From: CAYQZD01 sp964421875
GTDB lineage: Bacteria; Electryoneota; Tariuqbacteria; Tariuqbacterales; Tariuqbacteraceae
Direction: 5' to 3'
DNA length: 64,000 nt
Assembly (NCBI GenBank): GCA_964421875.1
Contig: CAYQZD010000001.1
Location: forward strand, 59,718 to 123,717
Made by a program: the position numbers and the translations under genes. This document shows positions 1-7,361 of this stretch, one piece after another. Every line of letters begins with the position of its first letter. The first letter of the stretch is position 1. The notes below the pieces were generated by a model, which worked only from the letters and a program-made list of their open reading frames with translations, ran no database searches and was not told the origin of the DNA.

Positions 1-275
1 CCCATATTTCTTAAAATTATCGTGCTGCAGAGTCCCCGCACTCTGCAACATTTACCTTGAAAATAGATTTACTGTTTCCTCGCGAGCCATTATTTTCATC
101 CTGCGTTGTGGATGGTCGCGAAAAGATACCATCTATGATGGTTTATCCTGAAAATAGAATCATTTCCTCCCCACAGGATGGTAGTGCGGTTCGCGAACCG
201 CCCTTACAAATTGCCTCACATAACGACTTTCATGTTTTGGGATGCGAGGTCGCGAAGAAACAATCGCCTGAGGAT
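1..275. repeat. Intergenic mosaic of dispersed repeats
   Basis: No gene is supported here. A palindrome of the 'CTGCAGAGTCCCCGCACTCTGC' type lies at about 22-50. It is followed by a block at about 52-160 (TTGAAAATAG, CGCGAGCC, TTATTTTCAT, TCGCGAAAAG, ACCATC..GATGGT) that recurs near 2391-2490 and 61567-61665. A GGTTCGCGAACC palindrome lies at about 188-200 and recurs near 32940. An 81-codon open frame (57-302) crosses the region but is made of repeat sequence. Confidence 0.7.
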
Positions 276-734
276 TTAGTGAATACCGTACACATCCAAT
301 AGCTGCAAGCGCGTAGCCTGGAGCCGCTGCACTATAATGTCCGCGAAGCGCTTATAGAAAATATAACCCAGCTCATGGTCCTCCTCGCATTTTTTTCGCA
401 GACAAGTCCCGTCAACCGCGATGGCGCGCGTCAACTCGTAGGCTATCCCGGTGAAACGCCATTTGTAGGGGGGAATCAGCCAGGACCATCCCAAAATTTC
501 ACCGTCGGTAATGGTCTGAATAGTGATGGGACCCCGATTGGGAATGTTGATTTCAAGCCCAATCCGACCCTGGCGGATGAGGTAAAACTGGTTTGCGGGA
601 GCGCCCTCCTTGTAAATCCGCTGTTCCGGTTCGAAACGGATATTGGAAGCGCAGCCAACCACTAACTTAAGGTACTTGGGGTCCAAACCCTTGAAAAAGG
701 GATGTTCCGCCAGGATAGGTTCAAGTGTGTCCAT
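276..734 (-). CDS. Cyclic nucleotide-binding domain protein, hydrogenase-associated
   Basis: This 152-residue protein is essentially one cyclic-nucleotide-binding (cNMP) beta-barrel, about residues 10-125. It shows the Crp-type pattern of an acidic/hydrophobic entry, a KEGAPANQFYLIRQGRI strand-turn-strand segment and a G-E-I-L-G-W-S turn. It lacks the C-terminal helix-turn-helix of Crp/Fnr regulators, so it should not bind DNA by itself. It lies 86 bases downstream of the HydB-like iron-sulfur gene on the same strand. In group 3-type NiFe-hydrogenase operons a stand-alone cNMP domain often sits between the HydB and HydG subunits (family knowledge). A modulatory or structural role in such a complex is inference; the ligand is unknown. 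Confidence 0.85.
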   Translation of the reverse strand: MDTLEPILAEHPFFKGLDPKYLKLVVGCASNIRFEPEQRIYKEGAPANQFYLIRQGRIGLEINIPNRGPITIQTITDGEILGWSWLIPPYKWRFTGIAYELTRAIAVDGTCLRKKCEEDHELGYIFYKRFADIIVQRLQATRLQLLDVYGIH

Positions 735-820
735 TTAATCACTCCTTCGAAATATATAGCTATTATATAGTGTCATATTGAGGCAAACCACTGACTTCGC
801 CCTCCAGCGAAGCCGGTTCG

Positions 821-1978
821 CTACAAAGCCGCCGCCGCCGAAAGCTTGGCTTCATTCTCCTGGATAGCCCGGATTTCCTCCGTCACATCGATACCCGCCG
901 GACACCAAGTGATACAGCGGCCGCACCCCACGCAGCCCATTGCGCCGAACTGGTCCTGCCAGCTCGCAAATTTGTGGGTCAGCCACTGCCGGTAACGAGC
1001 TCCGGCGCTGTAACGCACACTGCCGCCGTGGATGTAGGAATAATCCATAGTGTAGCAGGAATCCAGCTTCCGCACTCGAACCGCCTCCTTCCCCTGCAAA
1101 TCGGTGTAATCCTCCACCGTGGAGCAGAAACAGGTGGGACACACCATCGTGCAATTGCCGCAGGTCAAACAACGCTTGGCGATGCTGTTCCAAATTGAGT
1201 TCTCCGCGTGCCGGTAAAGCAATTCCTTCACACCCGCAGTCTCCACCGAACGGCCCATCATACCCGCCGCCCGCTCTGAGACCGAAGCCGCAACGGCAGC
1301 CTCCCGCTCCGTAGCTTCCCGCCAGCCTAAGGATTCAGCGATTTCCGCCCCCACTGTTGAACCGATTTCCACCACAAAGAAGTGCGAATCCCCCTCCAAA
1401 ACCTCGGTCAAAGCCAAATCGAAACCCGCAGCCGCTTTGGGACCGGTCCCCATCGACACACAGAAACAGCTCCCGCCGGGAGTCCCGCAGTTGACCGCGA
1501 TAATAAGACTATTAGCTCGACGCGCCGCATAGCCGGGGTCGGCGAATTCGCCCTCTAAAAGCGCCCCGTCCAAACGCTGAATCGCCGCAATCTCGCAGGG
1601 CCTGACGCCTAAAAAAGCGTTCAAAGGCGCTTCAGACTCCACCACCGAAGCCTTCCAGCTAGTCCGAGTGCGGTGAGTCGCGCAAAGCTCCTGACGGGGG
1701 GGATAAAGGTACTTCTTCCAGGAATGCTGCCCCAAAACATATCCGAAAATGAGCTTGTCGCCTCGCTCCTTCAACCGGAAAATGCCTTTATCCTGCTCGT
1801 CGGTTATCCCTATCGGTAAATCCTGAACCTGGATTATTTCGTCTAACAACAACTGACCGTCACGAACCGTAGGCCCAATAATCCCGTATCCCTTAGCAGC
1901 CAAAGTATCCAGAAATTTCTGGAAATCATCCCCAGGAAAAACCGCTTTGACCCTGATTCGTGGTGATTCGTCGTTCAT
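821..1978 (-). CDS. 4Fe-4S dicluster protein, HydB/AsrA-like (sulfhydrogenase beta subunit type)
   Basis: The protein is about 385 residues and carries two C-terminal clusters of ferredoxin cysteines, CLTCGNCTMVCPTCFCS and GCVGCGRCITWCP, plus an upstream CFCVSMGTGP segment typical of the HydB/anaerobic sulfite reductase A family. Such subunits pass electrons between a flavoprotein and a NiFe hydrogenase or sulfite reductase in the cytoplasm. A longer frame extends to 2020, but the ATG at 1978 is preceded by an AGAGG-type ribosome site and starts MNDESPR, so I prefer it. The next gene downstream is the cNMP protein; the catalytic hydrogenase subunits would lie beyond the left edge. Family call is firm; hydrogenase rather than sulfite reductase is inference. 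Confidence 0.85.
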   Translation of the reverse strand: MNDESPRIRVKAVFPGDDFQKFLDTLAAKGYGIIGPTVRDGQLLLDEIIQVQDLPIGITDEQDKGIFRLKERGDKLIFGYVLGQHSWKKYLYPPRQELCATHRTRTSWKASVVESEAPLNAFLGVRPCEIAAIQRLDGALLEGEFADPGYAARRANSLIIAVNCGTPGGSCFCVSMGTGPKAAAGFDLALTEVLEGDSHFFVVEIGSTVGAEIAESLGWREATEREAAVAASVSERAAGMMGRSVETAGVKELLYRHAENSIWNSIAKRCLTCGNCTMVCPTCFCSTVEDYTDLQGKEAVRVRKLDSCYTMDYSYIHGGSVRYSAGARYRQWLTHKFASWQDQFGAMGCVGCGRCITWCPAGIDVTEEIRAIQENEAKLSAAAAL

Positions 1979-2481
1979 AACAGCAGACCTCTTCTCTTTA
2001 GTGGTTCTCGTTCCCCACACTCCTGCGCGGGAATGCAGATAAGAACGCCATTATTACCTCCCATTCGGAAAAAACGTCCAATATACCCCCTTTTCTAAAG
2101 GGGGCAGGGGGGATTATAATCATTTGTAAGTCGGCTTATTTAAAAACCGACATACCGTCACATCAAGTCTTTAGCAAAGCGGAGACCTGACATCAATACT
2201 CCGAAATTAGCTTCGACGACTCCGTGCAATACTACAATATTAATACGAAATATCTTGGTATTATGCTAATATCCCTAAACATTTACCTTGAAAATAAGTC
2301 TGCCAGTCAACAAGTTGCAGGTCGCAAGAATCCTATCAGTGCTGCCGGGTCCCCGCACCCGGCAGCATTCTGTGCAATCTGTGGTTTATCTTAACCTTAA
2401 AAATAACTTTGCCGCTTCCTTGCGAGGCATTATTTTCATGCTTCGTGGCGCGAGGTAGCGAAAGAGACCCTCTATAAGGAT
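1979..2481. repeat. Intergenic repeat mosaic
   Basis: Nothing coding is supported. The stretch holds a C/G-run hairpin (CCCCCTTTTCTAAAGGGGG, about 2088-2110), a copy of the 'AAGTCTTTAGCAAAGCGGAGACCTGACA' type repeat (about 2165-2192), a TTGAAAATAAG..AGTCAACAAGT block (about 2287-2315) shared with about 61733-61760, a GCTGCCGGGTCCCCGCACCC-type palindrome (about 2340-2367), and the approximately 100-base block also found at 52-160 and 61567-61665. Confidence 0.7.
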
Positions 2482-3102
2482 TTATTTTCCCCCTAACAAT
2501 CCCATTTGTCTTAGATATGACAAGATTTCGCTCACCAATTCTCTGGGCTGCTTGTCCGCAGTCTTTACCACCAGTTCAGGTTGATTAGGAAATTCGTAGG
2601 GGTCGTCCACACCGGTGAATCCCCTGATTTCACCACGACGTGCCTTTTTATACAATCCCTTGGGATCACGCTGCTCGCAGATATCCACCGGCGTATCGAT
2701 AAATACCTCAATGAAAGGAAGGCCCGATTCCTGATGAAGTTTACGCGCCAAATCCCGGTCCCGGCGGTAAGGGGAAATAAAGCTGGTCATAGTGATTACC
2801 CCGGCGTCAGCGAAAAGCTTGGCAACCTCCCCGATACGGCGAATGTTCTCCATCCTGTCCGCCTCGGAAAATCCCAAATTCTTGTTCAAACCATGCCTGA
2901 TATTGTCACCGTCAAGCACATAAGCCAGGTAGCCCAGCTTAATCAACTCATGCTCCAGCGTGAATGCAGTGGTGCTTTTCCCCGAAGATGGAAGTCCCGT
3001 AAACCAGATAGTGCAACCCTTTTGCTTAAGCAGACTTTCCCGCAAGCTCCGCTCCACGTGACTCTCATGCCACACTACATTGGTGGCTTTCACCTCTGTC
3101 AT
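2482..3102 (-). CDS. cysC: Adenylylsulfate (APS) kinase
   Basis: CysC phosphorylates APS to PAPS with ATP in cytoplasmic sulfate activation. The P-loop GLPSSGKST is near residue 35, followed by the YVLDGDNIRHGLNKNLGFS substrate segment, the FISPYRRDRD motif and DPKGLYKKARRGEI with FTGVDDPYE, all hallmarks of the family. The frame is open to 3168, but the ATG at 3102 (MTEVKATN) has an AGGAG site nine bases upstream and gives the usual length of about 206 residues. No sulfate adenylyltransferase is adjacent. PAPS might serve assimilation or sulfation; context does not decide. Confidence 0.95.
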   Translation of the reverse strand: MTEVKATNVVWHESHVERSLRESLLKQKGCTIWFTGLPSSGKSTTAFTLEHELIKLGYLAYVLDGDNIRHGLNKNLGFSEADRMENIRRIGEVAKLFADAGVITMTSFISPYRRDRDLARKLHQESGLPFIEVFIDTPVDICEQRDPKGLYKKARRGEIRGFTGVDDPYEFPNQPELVVKTADKQPRELVSEILSYLRQMGLLGGK

Positions 3103-3416
3103 ATTATGCTCCTGATTGGTGAACAAGAATAATTGATATGCTACAATTGTAGTATAATATAACCCCAAATAACCATAAAGTCAAGTCCGGTTTGATAATT
3201 ATTTCATTTTTTTCACCTCCGTCGTCCGTTGATAGAATGTCATTTCCCCCGAAATAGTCCGTCAAATAATAGAAAAATAACCATTGTCATTGCGAGCGAA
3301 GCGAAGCAATCTTAATGATCAATATAATCCCGTGACAAACCAGATTTTTAATGGTATAGTATTGGAAATTATTCTAATTGGATGGAATTTTTAAGGTGTG
3401 AAATCCACCGCGAACC
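3103..3416. other. Intergenic, no gene seen
   Basis: AT-rich spacer upstream of cysC. It contains one short 'GTCATTGCGAGCGAAGCGAAGCAATCTTA' type repeat (about 3288-3313) of a kind common in environmental genomes. I see no hairpin-plus-T-run terminator or small ORF with a ribosome site. Confidence 0.6.
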
Positions 3417-4142
3417 TCACCGCAATCGACTGAAGCTCCCCCCCCCCCACACCCCACCCCCCCTCACCCCCCCAACCCCCCCCCCNNNNNNNNNNTGAAG
3501 ACCATCCCCCAAATTACCCGCCAAACGCGCCGCGCTGTCAGCAAGCCCCGCCTCCTGCAATCCCAGCACAAAATCCCGGTGAGACCTCCCCCGCCGGTAA
3601 TCAGGCTCCCGCGGAGGATGACGCAGACAACGCTCCATCAAATCCACCCGCGGCTCCACCATTATCGTCGCCGAAAAATTTATGTAATCCTTGGTGCGCT
3701 TGACGCTGCAACCCCCAATCTTCCGCTCCCCCAGCGCCAAATCCGACACGCCCCGACGGACAACTTCCGCAATCCCGCACCGCTCAAGCCCCCCTATCAG
3801 CCACCTTGTCAGCGCCCGGAAATAACGCGAATTCCCTCCAATCCCCTCCACCGGCAGCGCCGCCGACACAATAACCTCCCCCGTACTCAACACCACCGCG
3901 CACCCCCCTCCGTCACGCCGAAACAGCGGTATCCCCTCCGAAGCGCAAGCCTCAAGGAAAAGCTCCCCCACCGGGTCGCTCCCCCGTCCCAAAACCACAC
4001 TCAAACCCCGCGAAACGTAAACCCTGAACCGGGGATTCCGGCTCGAAAGAACCGTCTCGACCAGATCGTCGTCGAAAGCGTACCGCGTGATATGCGGTTT
4101 AAAGGGATAACCTTCCGCCGTTAAGTCCTTGCTTGCTGACAC
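3417..4142 (-). CDS. lplA: Lipoate-protein ligase A-type protein, 3' end corrupted by assembly gap
   Basis: The protein belongs to the biotin/lipoate A/B ligase family. It has RRDGGGCAVVL (the RRxSGGGxV lipoyl-AMP loop) near residue 75, ERKIGGCSVKRTKDY with the conserved Lys near 145, and a NFSATI strand. It attaches lipoate to the E2 lipoyl domain, fitting its place two bases after lpd. After about residue 218 the frame runs into ten Ns and a glycine-rich translation of C-homopolymers, so the last about 25 codons are not trustworthy. The true C-terminus is unknown. Confidence 0.8.
   Translation of the reverse strand: MSASKDLTAEGYPFKPHITRYAFDDDLVETVLSSRNPRFRVYVSRGLSVVLGRGSDPVGELFLEACASEGIPLFRRDGGGCAVVLSTGEVIVSAALPVEGIGGNSRYFRALTRWLIGGLERCGIAEVVRRGVSDLALGERKIGGCSVKRTKDYINFSATIMVEPRVDLMERCLRHPPREPDYRRGRSHRDFVLGLQEAGLADSAARLAGNLGDGLXXXXGGGVGGVRGGGVWGGGSFSRLR
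3486..3495. other. Assembly gap (10 Ns) with low-complexity C-rich flank
   Basis: Exactly ten Ns. The approximately 50 bases to the left (about 3437-3485) are almost pure C with scattered A/T, unlike any other sequence in the window. The flank begins after a TGAAGCTCCCC and the right side restarts with TGAAGACCATCCCCC, so the left flank looks like an error-filled or slipped version of the right. Confidence 0.95.
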
Positions 4143-4143
4143 T

Positions 4144-5562
4144 CTACTTCTTCCGCTGTGGGAAGATGTGCACCGGCTCGCCCGCAGTCACCTCCGCAGC
4201 CTCCATAATCGCCTCCGAAAGCGTGGGGTGAGGGTGAATGGTCACAATTAAATCCTCCAGCGTCGCCCCCATTTCCAGCGCCAATGTCCCCTCCGCGATT
4301 AAATCCGACACGTGAGGACCAACCATCCCCACTCCAAGCACCCGGCCCGTCTCAGGCTCCGCGATTACCTTAGTCATACCCTCGGTCTGGCCGATAGTCT
4401 GCCCCCGACCCAAGGCTCTGAGCGGGAACCGACCCACTTCGACCTTGATACCCTTGGCTTCAGCCTCCCGCTCCGTCAAGCCCGCCCAGGCGATTTCCGG
4501 CTTGGTGAAAACCACCGCGGGAATCGCCGCGTTGTCGAATGCGGACTTCATCTGCGCTATCACCTCCGCCACCACGTGAGCCTCGCGGCTCGCCTTGTGC
4601 GCTAACATCGGACCCGGAGTCACATCCCCGATAGCGAAAATATTCTCCGCCGAAGTCCGCCCCTCCGCGTCCACTTCGATGAAGCCCCGCTCATTCACCT
4701 TGATCCCGGCTTTATCCAATCCGATGTCATTCGTGTTGGGAAGTCTCCCCACCGCCAGAAGAACTTGGTCGGTCTCCAGTTTCAATGTCTCCGCCTTCTG
4801 ATCCGCTGTTACGATGTAGCCGCCGGATTTCTCTTCAATCCCTGTAACTTTCGATTCATACAAGATGCTTTCAAACTTCTTCTCGCAATTCTTCACCATT
4901 ATATCCACTAAATCGAAATCCGCCCCCGGTAAAAGCCGCGGCGAAAACTCCACCACCGTCACCCGCGAACCAAGCCCCGCGTAAACCAGCCCCAGCTCCA
5001 GCCCGATATACCCCCCGCCAATAACCACCAGCCGCTCCGGAACCTCTGGCAGCCGCAAAGCCTCGGTAGAAGTCCATATCCCCTTATCCCGCGCCGGAGG
5101 TATCACATTCACCCGGCTGCCAGTCGCAATTACGCATTTGCGGAACTCGATACCGGACACATCCGCCCCCTCGACCGCCAGCGAACGACCGCCGTCGAAA
5201 CGAGCACTCCCCCGGATAACCTCCACCCCCCGCCGCTTCAGCAGCGCGCTGATTCCCCCTGTCAGCTTTTCCACCACTGAATCCATCCAGCCCCGCAGTC
5301 CCTCCGTGTCGATTTGGATATCCTTAAACCTGAGCCCTAATTTCTCCGCCTCTTTGGCGCTTTCAGCCAGCTCCACCGCGGAAATCAGCACCTTGGAGGG
5401 AATACACCCCTCCAGCGTGCATACTCCGCCCAAACGTACACGGTCGTCGATTAACACCACCTCCTTACCCAAATCCGCCGCCCGTATCGCCGCCACATAA
5501 CCCCCGGGCCCCGCGCCGATGACCGCGACCTCAGCCTCTTCCTTCAAACTTCCCATTACCAT
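4144..5562 (-). CDS. lpd: Dihydrolipoyl dehydrogenase (E3)
   Basis: The 472-residue FAD/NAD disulfide oxidoreductase re-oxidises dihydrolipoyl E2. Visible motifs are the N-terminal GAGPGGYVAAIRAADLG FAD site, the redox-active GGVCTLEGCIPSK disulfide, a second GGGYIGLELG NAD site near residue 180, the FAIGDVTPG motif and the C-terminal HPHPTLSE His-Glu pair. The start is M1 or M3 (MGSLKEE); no strong ribosome site separates them. The upstream cassette gene stops 11 bases before this start, so lpd is now probably read from a transcript or promoter passing through the cassette. It is followed by lplA with one base between them. Confidence 0.96.
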   Translation of the reverse strand: MVMGSLKEEAEVAVIGAGPGGYVAAIRAADLGKEVVLIDDRVRLGGVCTLEGCIPSKVLISAVELAESAKEAEKLGLRFKDIQIDTEGLRGWMDSVVEKLTGGISALLKRRGVEVIRGSARFDGGRSLAVEGADVSGIEFRKCVIATGSRVNVIPPARDKGIWTSTEALRLPEVPERLVVIGGGYIGLELGLVYAGLGSRVTVVEFSPRLLPGADFDLVDIMVKNCEKKFESILYESKVTGIEEKSGGYIVTADQKAETLKLETDQVLLAVGRLPNTNDIGLDKAGIKVNERGFIEVDAEGRTSAENIFAIGDVTPGPMLAHKASREAHVVAEVIAQMKSAFDNAAIPAVVFTKPEIAWAGLTEREAEAKGIKVEVGRFPLRALGRGQTIGQTEGMTKVIAEPETGRVLGVGMVGPHVSDLIAEGTLALEMGATLEDLIVTIHPHPTLSEAIMEAAEVTAGEPVHIFPQRKK

Positions 5563-5573
5563 AATATATCTCT

Positions 5574-6116
5574 CTATAATATTGCTGTCTTTTTAGAAAA
5601 AGGAGGAATGTCGGCAGGTAAGCCTACACGCATAAAATAGCGGGCAAATGCTTGGGAAAGATGTTCTCTATATGGGGAGACTAATCGAAGTCTTTTATTA
5701 ACTCTTTCAACAACATTTTTTAAGAACTTAAAGTGTACCCCGTAAACGCTTCTGAAATTGACAACAAGATAGTCAATAAATTTTTCACTGATAAATGGTT
5801 TATTTAGCAAATGATAACTCGGTGAATATCCTCGCCTTAATCCCTCTTTTGCATCATTTTTTTTAAAGAAGGTGTTAAGATCACCAAATTCACTCAGCTC
5901 ACAAAAAGGACATACTAAAACAATCTCTAATTTCCCGGTCGCAATATCGCATGAGTGACTAACAACAATCACATCATAATAGTCAACATCTACTTTATAG
6001 TTACCATCTAAATCAATCTTTGACGGGGGAACTATGATGGGGCAGTCTTCTATCAAATCGCCCTGCATTATATTATTGTCCTCAGTCCATTCATACCACC
6101 CTTTAGAATCAGGCAT
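5574..6116 (-). CDS. Unknown conserved protein, third gene of AT-rich cassette
   Basis: A 180-residue soluble protein that I cannot assign to a named family. Its N-terminus has MQGDLIEDCPIIVPP, followed by VVSHSCDIATGKLEI with a Cys-Asp pair, then VCPFCEL (a CxxC that could bind metal), and a C-terminal SPYREHLSQAFARYFMRVGL segment that looks strongly constrained. The pattern resembles conserved hypothetical proteins near mobile or defence genes, by memory only. Its start shares one base with the preceding stop (TAATG), so it is translationally coupled. It is clearly more AT-rich than the flanking dehydrogenase genes, suggesting transfer. Confidence 0.8.
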   Translation of the reverse strand: MPDSKGWYEWTEDNNIMQGDLIEDCPIIVPPSKIDLDGNYKVDVDYYDVIVVSHSCDIATGKLEIVLVCPFCELSEFGDLNTFFKKNDAKEGLRRGYSPSYHLLNKPFISEKFIDYLVVNFRSVYGVHFKFLKNVVERVNKRLRLVSPYREHLSQAFARYFMRVGLPADIPPFSKKTAIL

Positions 6117-6457
6117 TATTGATCCTCCGAGTTGATAAAGACAGGTTTGCCTTTTCTAATGCTTCTTATGGTAATATTTATCGAGATTTTTTTCTTGGGA
6201 GGCAATACGACAAAATGGTCATTATTAACAAGGCTTAATAGCAAGTCCTCGTCTGTAAATTCTTCTCCTTTTATATCAAAGGTTTTAACATCTTTGTCCA
6301 TAATGTTGTCTAATTCTCCATCAAGTCGAAAAGGAATTACGATTATTTGCCCAATATTTTCTGTACCCATATGAAGAGAACTTGCCGCTTTAAAGGCTGA
6401 AGGTGCAGATAAAGCAAATTCATTGATAACTGGTTGATATGATGTAGCTTGAGACAT
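6116..6457 (-). CDS. Unknown small protein, middle gene of AT-rich cassette
   Basis: A 113-residue protein with no signal peptide or membrane segment. It starts MSQATSYQPVINEF and contains a central acidic region and a basic KKKISINITIRSIRKGK strand pair near the end. I do not recognise a family. Both ends overlap the neighbours by one base through TAATG junctions, which is strong evidence for one co-translated unit. Composition is AT-rich like both partners. It could be a partner or adaptor of the TIGR04255-type protein, but that is inferred only from coupling. Confidence 0.75.
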   Translation of the reverse strand: MSQATSYQPVINEFALSAPSAFKAASSLHMGTENIGQIIVIPFRLDGELDNIMDKDVKTFDIKGEEFTDEDLLLSLVNNDHFVVLPPKKKISINITIRSIRKGKPVFINSEDQ

Positions 6458-7227
6458 TACTTAAATCTCCTATATAGACTGCCTTCGATCGTTCTAAAAA
6501 ACCAATTGTGTAATAATTCATGAGATTCGTCCACCCAGGAAAAAACATCATTCATATCGAGTTTTTCGTCAGCGTTATACTTCATAACTGTTTCCCAGAT
6601 CAAAGCGTCCTTATTCTCCCTCTTCCCTTTATTGAATCTAATAACCAATAATCCGGGCGGTTTTTCAGATTTGAAAGAAAACTTAATATCACAGTTATGA
6701 GGAACATCCTTAATGTCTGTATCTTCAAATAATATTGGTTTAAATTTGACCTCAAGCTTCATATTAGTCCGAAGATAATCCACAATATTATCTGTTTCAA
6801 AATCAAAGTCAACAGCGTCAATATATCTTAACAATAATCCATTCATATTTAGTTCTTCTTTATTTGGGTGAGTTTCCTGTAAGGCATTTACCACTTTATG
6901 AATTCTCGCCCTGAAATCATCCCAAATATATCCCACAGTATTGTTTAGAGATAAAACACCCGGGCCAATCTGTACCAAAGGCCATTCATTCTTCGATTTT
7001 CTAAATCTGTGTTTGACAACATATGGTGTTAATTCATCGGGAACTTCAGCAGCCGCCAGTTTCTCATGATATGGATATGAATCTTTTACCGCTTGATAGA
7101 AACTGCCGAGCAGAATGTCATAATGCGGGTCAATCCTTACATTATGTCCCTCTATCTCTTTAAGCCCCCACCTTACCTCAAAAATCGCTTCTACAAGTGG
7201 TTTGTTTTTTAAAATCTTAGATTCCAT
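6457..7227 (-). CDS. TIGR04255-type sporadically distributed protein
   Basis: A 256-residue protein with the features I associate with the TIGR04255 family: an N-terminal NKPLVEAIFEVRW segment, a mid-protein PLVQIGPGVLSLN strand followed by YIWDDF, and a hydrophobic LLLRYIDAVDF strand. The family is known for patchy distribution and has no established biochemical role. This is the first gene of a three-gene coupled cassette sitting between E2 and lpd on the same strand. Low GC and the break in dehydrogenase gene order suggest recent insertion. A defence or mobile-element role is a hypothesis. Confidence 0.8.
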   Translation of the reverse strand: MESKILKNKPLVEAIFEVRWGLKEIEGHNVRIDPHYDILLGSFYQAVKDSYPYHEKLAAAEVPDELTPYVVKHRFRKSKNEWPLVQIGPGVLSLNNTVGYIWDDFRARIHKVVNALQETHPNKEELNMNGLLLRYIDAVDFDFETDNIVDYLRTNMKLEVKFKPILFEDTDIKDVPHNCDIKFSFKSEKPPGLLVIRFNKGKRENKDALIWETVMKYNADEKLDMNDVFSWVDESHELLHNWFFRTIEGSLYRRFK

Positions 7228-7361
7228 ATATATGTCCCCGACTATAGTACAGAGCGATTTCCCTTAGTTTTTTGAGAAAATAGACAAGAAATCGGTATAA
7301 CGCAAGTATAAATGGTTGTGGATATCTTGAAATTCCAATAATTATACTATCGCTATTTTAG

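Noticed and set aside
57..302. 81-codon open frame on the plus strand at the left edge
   Set aside because: It is made of repeat sequence shared with 2391-2490 and 61567-61665, has no ribosome site and encodes no recognisable protein.
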